DNA from: Burkholderiaceae bacterium
GTDB taxonomy: Bacteria > Pseudomonadota > Gammaproteobacteria > Burkholderiales > Burkholderiaceae_C
Length of the DNA: 64,000 nt
Direction: 5' to 3'
NCBI GenBank assembly: GCA_024235915.1
Contig: JACKLO010000010.1
Coordinates: 124,001 to 188,000 of the forward strand
Positions 27,367-35,027 of the stretch are shown here, in pieces (the first letter of the stretch is position 1; the number at the start of each line of letters is the position of its first letter). Below the pieces are notes generated by a model. The model did no database searches and was not told where the DNA came from. It was given only the letters and a program-made list of their open reading frames with translations. The translations under genes were made by a program, and so were the position numbers.

Positions 27367-29367
27367 TCAGCCCTTGAGCAGCTTGGCTTCGGCCAGCGCC
27401 AGCGGCTCCGGCAGCCCTGACAACACCAGCGTATCGCCGGCGGTCAGCACATGGCTGTCATCCGGCGCCAAGACCTCACCGCTGGCGCGGCGAAGTTTGG
27501 CCACCTGCACCCCCATGGGCGTGAGCAGCAGGTCACCCAGCGGCTGGCCAACGCTGACCGCAGCCGGCGGCAGCGTGACGCTGGACAGCCGCACCTGCTG
27601 CAGTTCGTCCACCGTGTCGTCGTCGCGGCCATGGAACCAGCCGCGCAACAGGGTGTAGCGGGCGTCCCGTGCCTCCTGCACCACGCGAATCACCTTGCGC
27701 ATGGGCACGCCCACCAGCGCCAGCGCATGGCTGGCCAGCATCAGGCTGCCTTCAATGGCCTCGGGCACCACGGCCATGGCGCCGGCGGCGCGCAGGCGTT
27801 CCATGTCGCTGTCGTCGATGGTGCGCACCAGCACCGGCACGGCAGGCGCGTGTTCGCGCACCAGGTGCAGGATCTTCAGGGCCGAAGGCGTGTCCGGGTA
27901 GCTCACCACCACGGCATTGGCGCGCGCCAGGCCAGCGGCCATCAGGCTTTGCAGGCGGGCGGCATCGCCGTAGACCACGCTGTGGCCGGCGGCAGCGGCC
28001 TGGCGCACGCGGTCGGGGTCCAGGTCCAGTGCCATGTAGGGGATGTGCTGGGTCTCCAGCAGGCGCGCCAGGTTCTGGCCGCTGCGGCCATAGCCGCAGA
28101 TGATCACGTGCTTCTCGGTGCGGATGGCCTTCTTGGCGATGGTGGTCAGCGCCACCGACTGCATCAGCCAGTCGCTGGCGACCAGGCGCGAGACCACGCG
28201 GTTGGCGTTCATGATCAGGAACGGCGTGGCCAGCATCGACAGCACCATGCTGGCCAGCACCGGGCTCATCCACTCCGGCGCCACCAGACCGCCGTCCGCG
28301 CCCAGGGTCAGCAGCACGAAGCCGAACTCGCCGGCCTGCGCCAGGTACAGCCCGGTGCGCACCGCCACCCCCGGCGCAGCGCGAAAGGCATAGGCCAGCG
28401 CGGCGATCAGCGCGCCCTTGGCCACCACCGGGATGGTGGTCAGCAGCAGCACCAGCACCCATTGGTCGAGCACCGGCCGCCAGTCCAGCTTCATGCCGAT
28501 GGTGATGAAGAACAGGCCCAGCAGCACGTCGTGGAAGGGCCGGATGTCGGTCTCCACCTGGTGCTTGTATTCCGTCTCGGCGATCAGCATGCCGGCGATG
28601 AAAGCGCCCAGCGCCAGCGACAGGCCGGCGTGCTCCGTCAGGTAGGCCAGGCCCAGCGTGATCAGCAGCAGGTTGAGCACGAAGAGCTCGTCGCTCTTGC
28701 GCCGAGCCACCAGCGTGAGCCACCAGCGCATCACGCGCTGACCACCGGTGAGCAGGATGCCCAGCAGCACCACGGCCTTGATCATGGCCAGACCGATGGC
28801 CAGGGCCAGGTCGGTGCCGCTGGCGTGCAGCGCCGGCACCAGCACCAGCAGCGGCACCACGGCCAGGTCCTGGAACAGCAGGATGCCCATCACGCGGCGG
28901 CCGTGTTCGCTTTCCAGTTCCAGCCGCTCGGCCATCAGCTTGCCGACGATGGCGGTGGACGACATCGCGATCGCCGCGCCGAGCACCACCGCGCCGCGCC
29001 AGGACATCTCCCAGCTCTGCCCGGTGATGCCCTGCCAGGCGAACACCAGCATCACATGGCCGGCCAACGTGCCCAGCATCGTCAGCGCCACCTGCGACAG
29101 CCCGAGGCCGAACACCAGCGTGCGCATGCTCTTGAGCTTGGGCAGGTTGAATTCCAGCCCGATCACGAACATCAGGAACACGACGCCGAACTCGGCCAGG
29201 TAGCTGACCCCGGCGCTGTCCTGCGCCAGCGCCAGCGCATTGGGGCCGATCACCACGCCCACCACCAGGTAGCCCAGCACCGGCGGCAGCTTCAACGTAC
29301 GGAAATACACCACCGCCAGCACGGCGGCGACGAGGTACAGCAGGACGAGTTCTAGCGTGCTGGCCAT
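27367..29367 (-). CDS. Kef/CPA2-type monovalent cation:proton antiporter with RCK domain
   Basis: 666 residues. About 12-13 membrane segments cover residues 1-385 (LPPVLGYLVVGVVIGPNAL, FGVVFLMFVIGLEFNLPKL). A TrkA-N/RCK nucleotide-binding domain follows from about 410 (HVIICGYGRSGQNLARLLE, with the dinucleotide G-x-G-x-x-G). The C-terminus (about 580-666) is a TrkA-C regulatory domain (DLLLTPMGVQVAKLRRASGE). It exports K+ or Na+ in exchange for H+, gated by nucleotide or thiol state. YbaL, KefB and KefC share this layout, and sequence alone does not separate them. Its start lies only 19 bases from that of divergent kdsD. Confidence 0.9.
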   Translation of the reverse strand: MASTLELVLLYLVAAVLAVVYFRTLKLPPVLGYLVVGVVIGPNALALAQDSAGVSYLAEFGVVFLMFVIGLEFNLPKLKSMRTLVFGLGLSQVALTMLGTLAGHVMLVFAWQGITGQSWEMSWRGAVVLGAAIAMSSTAIVGKLMAERLELESEHGRRVMGILLFQDLAVVPLLVLVPALHASGTDLALAIGLAMIKAVVLLGILLTGGQRVMRWWLTLVARRKSDELFVLNLLLITLGLAYLTEHAGLSLALGAFIAGMLIAETEYKHQVETDIRPFHDVLLGLFFITIGMKLDWRPVLDQWVLVLLLTTIPVVAKGALIAALAYAFRAAPGVAVRTGLYLAQAGEFGFVLLTLGADGGLVAPEWMSPVLASMVLSMLATPFLIMNANRVVSRLVASDWLMQSVALTTIAKKAIRTEKHVIICGYGRSGQNLARLLETQHIPYMALDLDPDRVRQAAAAGHSVVYGDAARLQSLMAAGLARANAVVVSYPDTPSALKILHLVREHAPAVPVLVRTIDDSDMERLRAAGAMAVVPEAIEGSLMLASHALALVGVPMRKVIRVVQEARDARYTLLRGWFHGRDDDTVDELQQVRLSSVTLPPAAVSVGQPLGDLLLTPMGVQVAKLRRASGEVLAPDDSHVLTAGDTLVLSGLPEPLALAEAKLLKG

Positions 29368-29374
29368 GGTTTCC

Positions 29375-29380
29375 TAGAAT
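29375..29380 (+). promoter_or_regulatory. TAGAAT -10 element of a leaderless kdsD transcript
   Basis: TAGAAT ends six bases before the kdsD ATG at 29387. It lies in the 19-base gap between the divergent Kef and kdsD genes, so the upstream promoter parts must overlap the Kef coding sequence. Confidence 0.4.
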
Positions 29381-29386
29381 GCGCCG

Positions 29387-30373
29387 ATGCTAAGTCACGG
29401 CATTGACGCCGATCGCGTGCGCGCGCTGGCGGCCCAGACCTTCACCATCGAGGCCCAGGCCCTGCAGGGCCTGGCGGCCCGCCAGGGCGACGGTTTCGTC
29501 GGTGCGGTGCAGGCCATGTTCGCCTGCACCGGGCGGGTGATCGTCATGGGCATGGGCAAGAGCGGGCACGTGGGTCGCAAGATCGCGGCCACGCTGGCGT
29601 CCACCGGCACCCCGGCCTTTTTCGTGCACCCGGCCGAGGCCAGCCATGGCGACCTCGGCATGGTGCAGCCCGGCGACGTGGTGCTGGCCATCAGCCACAG
29701 TGGTGAGAGCGACGAACTCGGTGCCATCCTGCCGGCGATGCGCCGCCTGGGGGTGGTGCTGGTGGCGATGACGGGCCGCACGGAGTCGACCCTGGCGCGC
29801 CATGCCGACCACGTGGTGGTGAGTGCCGTGGACCAGGAGGCCTGCCCGCTGAACCTGGCGCCCACGGCCAGCACGGCAGCGCAGATGGCGCTGGGTGACG
29901 CGCTGGCGGTGGCGCTGCTGGACGCGCGTGGCTTCCGCGAGGACGATTTCGCGCGCTCGCACCCCGGCGGCGCGCTGGGCCGCAAGCTGCTGATGCACGT
30001 GCGCGACCTGATGCGCCATGGCGACGCGGTGCCCCGCGTGGCCCCCGAGGCCAGCTTCCACGACCTGCTGCGCGAGATGACGGGCAAGGGCTTGGGCTTC
30101 GCCGCGGTGGTGGACGCCCAGGGCCGGCCGGCCGGCATCTTCACCGACGGTGACCTGCGCCGGCTGATCGAGCGTGGCGCCGACCTGCGTGCATTGAGTG
30201 CGGCGGCGGTGATGCACGCTTCGCCGAAGCTGGTGCGCGACGATGCCCTGGCCGTGGACGCGGCGGCCGTGATGGAGCAGCACCGCATCACCAGCGTGTT
30301 GGTGGTGGATGCCACGGGCCTGCTGGTCGGCGCGCTGAACTCTAACGACCTGATGCGGGCCAAGGTGATCTGA
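29387..30373 (+). CDS. kdsD: D-arabinose-5-phosphate isomerase (KpsF/GutQ family)
   Basis: 328 residues. The SIS domain has MGKSGHVGRKIAATLASTGTP, VHPAEASHGDLGM and AISHSGESDEL, all conserved in KdsD. Two CBS repeats fill the C-terminal third (LRDLMRHGDAVPRV..., ending LLVGALNSNDLMRAKVI). It converts ribulose 5-phosphate to arabinose 5-phosphate, the first committed step to Kdo for lipopolysaccharide. The stop overlaps kdsC as TGATG, so the two are coupled. Confidence 0.95.
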   Translation: MLSHGIDADRVRALAAQTFTIEAQALQGLAARQGDGFVGAVQAMFACTGRVIVMGMGKSGHVGRKIAATLASTGTPAFFVHPAEASHGDLGMVQPGDVVLAISHSGESDELGAILPAMRRLGVVLVAMTGRTESTLARHADHVVVSAVDQEACPLNLAPTASTAAQMALGDALAVALLDARGFREDDFARSHPGGALGRKLLMHVRDLMRHGDAVPRVAPEASFHDLLREMTGKGLGFAAVVDAQGRPAGIFTDGDLRRLIERGADLRALSAAAVMHASPKLVRDDALAVDAAAVMEQHRITSVLVVDATGLLVGALNSNDLMRAKVI

Positions 30374-30951
30374 TGGCCGCACCCAGCTTTCCACCCGAGG
30401 TGCTGCTGGCGGCGCAAGGCACGGGCCCGGGGCGCATCGGGCTCCGGGCCGCGATCTTCGATGTCGATGGCGTGCTCACCGACGGCCGCCTCTACATCGG
30501 GGAAGCGGGCGAGACGGTGAAGGCCTTCTCGACATTGGATGGCCAGGGCCTGAAACTCCTGGCGATGGCCGGCATCGTGCCGCTGGTGGTCACCGGGCGC
30601 GACTCCGCTGCGGTGCGTCGCCGTCTGGCTGACCTGGGCCTGCAGCACGCGGCCTTTGGTGCCCACGACAAGGTGGCGGCTGCCGAGGCGCTGCTGGGCC
30701 CGTTGGGCATCGCCTGGGACGAGGTTGGCGTCATTGGTGACGACTGGCCCGACCTCCCGCTGTTCGCCCGCGCCGCCTTTGCCTGTGCGCCGGCCAATGC
30801 CCATGGCGAGGTCCTGGCCCGCGCGGCCTATGTGACACGCGCGTCTGGCGGGCATGGCGCGGCGCGTGAGTTCTGCGACCTGCTGCTGATGGCCGCCGGC
30901 CGATATGCCGCCTTGCTGGCCGACGTGACCGGCACGCTGGACGGGCGCTGA
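30373..30951 (+). CDS. kdsC: 3-deoxy-D-manno-octulosonate 8-phosphate phosphatase
   Basis: 192 residues. HAD-type without a cap: FDVDGVLTDGRLYIG (nucleophile D and acid D), then VVTGRDSAAVRRRLADLGL, then GDDWPDLPLFARAAFACAPANA. These are the KdsC hallmarks. It releases phosphate from Kdo-8-phosphate. Middle gene of kdsD-kdsC-lptC, with 13 bases before lptC. Confidence 0.95.
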   Translation: MAAPSFPPEVLLAAQGTGPGRIGLRAAIFDVDGVLTDGRLYIGEAGETVKAFSTLDGQGLKLLAMAGIVPLVVTGRDSAAVRRRLADLGLQHAAFGAHDKVAAAEALLGPLGIAWDEVGVIGDDWPDLPLFARAAFACAPANAHGEVLARAAYVTRASGGHGAAREFCDLLLMAAGRYAALLADVTGTLDGR

Positions 30952-30964
30952 GGGCGGCATCGGC

Positions 30965-31633
30965 ATGGCCGTCGAGATCCAGCTGCCGGACCTGCCGGAG
31001 ATCGCCATTGGCGGCGAAAGGCCGCTGCCTGCCCACCACCGGCAGCCTTGGCATCTGCGCTGGCGTGACACGCTGAGCAGCTACCTGCCCTTGTTGCTGA
31101 TGGGTGCGCTGGCGCTGGCCACCTGGTGGTTGGTGAAGAACACACCGGTGGCACCGCCGCCGCGGGCCGCTGTGGTGGACACCGGCGAGCCCGACTACAC
31201 CATGCGCAGCTTCGTCCTGCAGCGCTACGCGCCCGATGGCCGGGAGACCGCACGGCTGGAAGGCCGCGAGCTGCGGCACTTTCCCGCTGAAGGGCGCATC
31301 GAGATCGATGCCCTGTTGCTGCGTGCCTTTCTGCCCGACGGGCGCGAGATCAGGGCCACGGCGCGCCGCGCCGTCAGCAACGACGGCGCCACGGAACTTC
31401 AACTGCAGGGTGGCGCCGAAGTGCTGGGCAGCGACCGTGGCGGGCAGCCGGTGGAGATCCGCAGCGAGTTCCTGCATGCCTTCATCGAAACCGAAGTGGT
31501 GCAGACCCATCTACCGGTCACCGTGAAACAAGGGCCGAACCTGCTGCGTGCTGGCGGCCTGCGCTATGACGGGCAGCAGCGTCTGCTGCAGTTCGAAGGC
31601 CCGGTGCGCGCGTCGCTGTCGACGCCGAGGTGA
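30965..31633 (+). CDS. lptC: LPS export ABC transporter periplasmic protein LptC
   Basis: 222 residues. One N-terminal membrane helix (YLPLLLMGALALATWWLV), then a periplasmic beta-jellyroll: PDYTMRSFVLQRYAPDGRETARLEG, FPAEGRIEIDALLLRAF, and ETEVVQTHLPVTVKQGPNLLRAGGLRYD, as in betaproteobacterial LptC. It passes lipopolysaccharide from LptBFG to LptA. The usual lptA-lptB pair does not follow; an SDR gene begins four bases downstream. Confidence 0.92.
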   Translation: MAVEIQLPDLPEIAIGGERPLPAHHRQPWHLRWRDTLSSYLPLLLMGALALATWWLVKNTPVAPPPRAAVVDTGEPDYTMRSFVLQRYAPDGRETARLEGRELRHFPAEGRIEIDALLLRAFLPDGREIRATARRAVSNDGATELQLQGGAEVLGSDRGGQPVEIRSEFLHAFIETEVVQTHLPVTVKQGPNLLRAGGLRYDGQQRLLQFEGPVRASLSTPR

Positions 31634-31637
31634 CACG

Positions 31638-32429
31638 ATGAATTCAGCCGCTCCCCTGGTCTTCATCACCGGTGCGTCCAGCGGCATCGGCCAGGCCCTG
31701 GCGATGCGCTACGCCCAGGCCGGCTGGCGGCTGGCCCTGGTGGCGCGTCGCGAGACTGCGCTGCGCGACTGGGCGCAGGCCCAGGGCCTGGGGCCTGACC
31801 GCTGCGGCATCTATGCGGCCGACGTGGCCGACGTTGACGGCATCGTCGCCGCGGCCCGGGCCTGCATCGCAGCCCAGGGCCTGCCCGACGTGGTGATCGC
31901 CAACGCCGGCATCAGCGTGGGCATGGACACGGCCGAACGTGACGACCTGGCCGTGATGCAGGAGACCTTCGCCACCAACAACACCGGCATGGCGGCCACG
32001 TTCCACCTCTTCGTCACGCCGATGCGTGAACGACGGCGCGGCACGCTGGTGGGCATCGCCAGCGTGGCGGCCATCCGTGGCCTGCCCGGCCATGCCGCCT
32101 ATTGCGCCAGCAAGGCCGCGGTGGTGGCCTACTGCGAAAGCCTGCGCGGTGAATGCCGGCCCTTCGGGCTGAAGGTGGTGACCTTGCTGCCGGGCTACAT
32201 CGCCACGCCGTTGACTGCGCGCAACCCGTACCCGATGCCTTTCCTGATGGCCCCGGAGGATTTTGCGGAACAGGCCTTCAAAGCCATTTCCGTCGGGGCC
32301 AGCTACCGCGTCATTCCTTGGCCGATGGCCGTTGTGGCCAAACTGCTGCGGGGGCTGCCCAATGTGCTGTTCGACCGGGCCTTTGCCGGGCGGGGCCGGA
32401 AGCCGCGGCGCTCCTCGAAGACAGCGTAG
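31638..32429 (+). CDS. short-chain dehydrogenase/reductase
   Basis: 263 residues from ATG 31638. Classical SDR: cofactor motif TGASSGIGQAL, NAG (VIANAGISVG), catalytic Ser in GIASVAAIRGLPG, and Y-x-x-x-K in YCASKAAVVAY. The R residues after the first strand (ALVARRETAL) suggest NADP(H). The substrate is unknown. It lies four bases after lptC and ends at a strong terminator, so it belongs to the kdsD-kdsC-lptC transcript; whether it serves the envelope is inference from position only. Confidence 0.88.
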   Translation: MNSAAPLVFITGASSGIGQALAMRYAQAGWRLALVARRETALRDWAQAQGLGPDRCGIYAADVADVDGIVAAARACIAAQGLPDVVIANAGISVGMDTAERDDLAVMQETFATNNTGMAATFHLFVTPMRERRRGTLVGIASVAAIRGLPGHAAYCASKAAVVAYCESLRGECRPFGLKVVTLLPGYIATPLTARNPYPMPFLMAPEDFAEQAFKAISVGASYRVIPWPMAVVAKLLRGLPNVLFDRAFAGRGRKPRRSSKTA

Positions 32430-32442
32430 CGGGTCGCGCATG

Positions 32443-32475
32443 AAAGAAGGCCCTGAATTGCAGGGCCCATTCTTT
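32443..32475. terminator. bidirectional intrinsic terminator
   Basis: AAAGAA, then GGCCCTG and CAGGGCC around an AATTG loop, then TTCTTT. The A and T flanks make it work in both directions. It closes the lptC-SDR transcript and the convergent RNA-binding protein gene. Confidence 0.8.
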
Positions 32476-32510
32476 GCTGGCGCCTTATCGCGCCAGATCG
32501 CCAGGATGGC

Positions 32511-33053
32511 TCAGTAGCCGTTGTCGCCGCCGTAGCCGCCACCGCCGCCACGGCCACCGCGGTCGCCACCACCGTAGCCGCCGCGACCACCGCCACCACC
32601 GCCGTAGCCGCCACGGCCACCACCGCCGCCACCACCGCCGTAGGGGCTGCGGCCACCGCCGCCGCCACCGCCACCGTAGCCGCCACGGTCACCACCGCCG
32701 CCGCCGCCGCCGTAACCGCCGCCACCACCGTAGCCGCCGCGGCCACCGCCGCCGCCACCACCGTAGCCGCCACCACCACCGCCGCCGAAGCCACCGGCAC
32801 GCGGTTCACGCGGGCGGGCCTCGTTGACGACGATGGCACGGCCCTCGAGGGCCTGGCCGTTCATGCCGTTGATGGCGGCCTGCGCCTCGGCGTCGGAACC
32901 CATCTCGACGAAGCCGAAGCCCTTCGAGCGGCCGGTGTCGCGGTCCATCATGACCTTGGCGGACGTGACGGTGCCGAATTGACCGAACGCCTGCTGGAGA
33001 GATTCGTCGCGCACCGAATAGGCGAGGTTGCCGACGTACAGTTTGTTGCCCAC
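32511..33053 (-). CDS. glycine-rich RNA-binding protein with one RRM
   Basis: 180 residues from a GTG at 33053 (seen as MGNKLYVGNLAYSV), with AAGGG a few bases upstream. Residues 1-82 form an RRM with RNP2 (LYVGNLAYS) and RNP1 (SKGFGFVEM) intact. The second half is almost only glycine, tyrosine, arginine and serine in GGGGGYGG-type repeats (about 90-180), ending DNGY. This is the layout of cold-inducible RNA chaperones of bacteria and plants. A long 5' leader fits post-transcriptional or cold control. Confidence 0.92.
   Translation of the reverse strand: MGNKLYVGNLAYSVRDESLQQAFGQFGTVTSAKVMMDRDTGRSKGFGFVEMGSDAEAQAAINGMNGQALEGRAIVVNEARPREPRAGGFGGGGGGGYGGGGGGGRGGYGGGGGYGGGGGGGDRGGYGGGGGGGGRSPYGGGGGGGGRGGYGGGGGGRGGYGGGDRGGRGGGGGYGGDNGY
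32521..32800. repeat. low-complexity GGY/GGR-coding repeat
   Basis: Irregular CCGCC/CCACC and TAGCCGCC units encode the glycine-rich tail of the RNA-binding protein. The units are in frame and of varied length, so copy number can change by slippage without a frameshift. Confidence 0.7.
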
Positions 33054-33169
33054 GGGGAAGCCCTTAACTCAAATAACAAGAAAACCAATGTCGTGCTTCA
33101 ACCCGGCGTGAACGGACTCGCGGTCAATTCGGGAACGTGCAGGTGCGGCAAACGGACACGGGAAATTCG

Positions 33170-33199
33170 ATTATGGGACCGCCTAGGCGCATCTTGCAA
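33170..33199 (-). promoter_or_regulatory. promoter of the RNA-binding protein gene
   Basis: On the minus strand TTGCAA and CATAAT are separated by 18 bases. Transcription would start near 33163, giving a 5' leader of about 110 bases before the GTG start. The sites are approximate matches; the leader (33054-33163) is AT-richer than its surroundings. Confidence 0.4.
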
Positions 33200-33348
33200 A
33201 GGTGTCAAGCCGGAACTGTCGTTTTTGCGCCCGAGGAGTTTCCCGGGGCGCGTGATCGCCAGGTGATGCGGGCACCGCCGCGGTGCGGAATGGCAGGCCT
33301 TCGGTCGGCGGCGGCAGCCGGCGCACCAGCGCGTAGCATCGCTTCTCC

Positions 33349-33990
33349 ATGGACCTGCTCAAGCCGCTGATCGCCCTGCTGGCGATCGTCAACCCGGTCG
33401 GTGTGCTGCCCTTCTTCATCCATTTCACGCAGGCGCTGTCGCCTGCCCAGCGCCGGCAGACGATCCGGGTGAGCGCCGTGGCCGCCGGTCTGGTGGTGGC
33501 CATCAGCGCGTTGGCCGGCACCAAGATCATCGCGTTCTTCGGCATCTCCATCGCGTCGTTCCAGGTCGGCGGCGGCACCTTGCTGCTCATCAGCGCGCTG
33601 CAGATGCTCAACGCGCAGCCGGCGGAATCCAAACCCAGCGATGCCACCGAGGGCCGCGAGAAGGCGGAAGCCGGGGCCAGCATCGCCGTCGTGCCGCTGA
33701 CCATTCCGCTGCTGACTGGCCCGGCCACCATCTCGACGATGGTGATCTACGCCGAGCGTACGCGGCACTGGTGGGAACAGGCGGTGCTGGTGGGCTACGG
33801 CCTGGTGGTGGCGGTGGTGACCTTTGCCGTGTTCACGCTCTCCGGCCGCATCGCGCGCATCATCGGCCGCACCGGCATCAACGTGATGACGCGGCTGATG
33901 GGCCTGATCCTGGCCGCGCTGGCGGTGGAGATCATGGCCGACGGCCTGAGCCAGCTGTTTCCGGTGCTGCAGACGCGGCTGGTCCGATGA
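33349..33990 (+). CDS. MarC family integral membrane protein
   Basis: 213 residues with about six membrane segments. Family features: LKPLIALLAIVNPVGVLPFF near the start, FFGISIASFQVGGGTLLLISALQML, and VVPLTIPLLTGPATISTMVIYA. MarC/UPF0056 proteins are inner-membrane proteins of unsettled function; the old link to multiple antibiotic resistance is not supported for E. coli MarC. The stop overlaps the next start as ATGA. TAGCAT ends nine bases before the ATG. Confidence 0.93.
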   Translation: MDLLKPLIALLAIVNPVGVLPFFIHFTQALSPAQRRQTIRVSAVAAGLVVAISALAGTKIIAFFGISIASFQVGGGTLLLISALQMLNAQPAESKPSDATEGREKAEAGASIAVVPLTIPLLTGPATISTMVIYAERTRHWWEQAVLVGYGLVVAVVTFAVFTLSGRIARIIGRTGINVMTRLMGLILAALAVEIMADGLSQLFPVLQTRLVR

Positions 33991-35024
33991 GCGTGGCTGC
34001 ATTTCCTCGGGTCTGGCTCGCGCCGATGGGTGGCGAAGCGGCCTGTGCGCCGCTGGTGGCGTCGGTGTGTAACGCCGGCGGTCTGGGCTGGCTGGGCGGC
34101 GCCTACATGGCGCCGGCGAAGCTGGCACAGACCATCGATGCCATCCGCGCTTCAACGTCGCAGCCGTTTGGCGTCAACCTCTTCTGCCCGCAGCCTTGGG
34201 CGCGCGATGCGCAGCGTGAGGCGGTCTTCGCGGCCGCTCTGGCGCCGTTCCATGCCGCGCTGGGCCTGCCGCCACCGGCCGTGCCGGCGCAATGCGAGGA
34301 GGATTTCGAGGCTCAGCTCGCTGTGCTGATCGAGCGGCGTGTGCCCTGGGTCGGCTTCACGTTTGGCGACCCTGGTGCCGGTAGGGTGGGTGCACTCCAC
34401 GCTGCAGGGGCGCAGGTCGTGGGCACGGCCACCAACGTGCCCGAAGCGCTGCAGCTCGCCACCAGCGGCTGCGACGTGCTGGTGGCCCAGGGCGCAGAGG
34501 CCGGTGCCCACCGCGGCAGCTTCCTGGGGCCGCGCGATGCTGGGCTGGTCAGCACCCTGGCTCTGGTGCCACAGGTGGTGGATGCGGTGGTCGTGCCGGT
34601 CGTGGCCGCGGGTGGCATCGCCGATGCACGCGGCGTGGCGGCGGCGCAGGTGCTGGGCGCCAGCGCAGCCGCGGTGGGCACGGCCTTTCTTCTCGCCGAC
34701 GAGTGCCCGATCTCGCCGGCCTACCGCGCCGCGCTGGAGGCGGGCGCTGCGCATGAGACGGTGCTGACGGCCGCCTTCTCCGGCCGCTGGGCGCGGGGCC
34801 TGGGCAACCGCTTCACGCAGGCCACCGACGCCCTGGTGGCGCGCGGCGACCTGCCGGATTTCCCGATCCCCAACGCCATGACCCGCCCCCTGCGCCAGGC
34901 GGCTGGGCAGACCGGCGATGCGGGGGCGCTGTCGCTATGGGCCGGGCAGGCGCTGCCGCTGGCTCGCCGCGCGCCGGCGGCTCACATCGTGCGCCGGCTC
35001 GCGGCCGGCTGGAAGGGCGACTGA
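33987..35024 (+). CDS. nitronate monooxygenase / 2-nitropropane dioxygenase-like flavoprotein
   Basis: 345 residues, started at ATG 33987, which overlaps marC. TIM-barrel FMN protein: WLAPMGGEAACAPLVASVCNAGGLGWLG at the start, the catalytic-region motif AQGAEAGAHRG, and the phosphate-binding stretch VVAAGGIADARGVAAAQVLGASAAAVGTAFLL. The family oxidises alkyl nitronates, but close homologues also include enoyl reductases, so the true substrate is open. It is followed after three bases by a GMC oxidoreductase, forming a marC-flavoprotein-GMC operon. Confidence 0.9.
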   Translation: MSVAAFPRVWLAPMGGEAACAPLVASVCNAGGLGWLGGAYMAPAKLAQTIDAIRASTSQPFGVNLFCPQPWARDAQREAVFAAALAPFHAALGLPPPAVPAQCEEDFEAQLAVLIERRVPWVGFTFGDPGAGRVGALHAAGAQVVGTATNVPEALQLATSGCDVLVAQGAEAGAHRGSFLGPRDAGLVSTLALVPQVVDAVVVPVVAAGGIADARGVAAAQVLGASAAAVGTAFLLADECPISPAYRAALEAGAAHETVLTAAFSGRWARGLGNRFTQATDALVARGDLPDFPIPNAMTRPLRQAAGQTGDAGALSLWAGQALPLARRAPAAHIVRRLAAGWKGD

Positions 35025-35027
35025 GCC

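Noticed and set aside
27451..29355. 634-codon open frame on the plus strand opposite the Kef gene
   Set aside because: It is histidine/glutamine/alanine-rich antisense translation of a high-GC gene and matches no family; the opposite strand has clear membrane and RCK motifs.
32521..32800. Repeated CCACC/CCGCC units resembling a short tandem repeat or CRISPR-like array
   Set aside because: No spacer-repeat structure; the units are the coding sequence of a glycine-rich protein tail.
33170..33215. TTGACA followed by CATAAT upstream of the RNA-binding protein gene
   Set aside because: Their spacing is 27 bases; the TTGCAA box 18 bases from the same -10 is a better partner.
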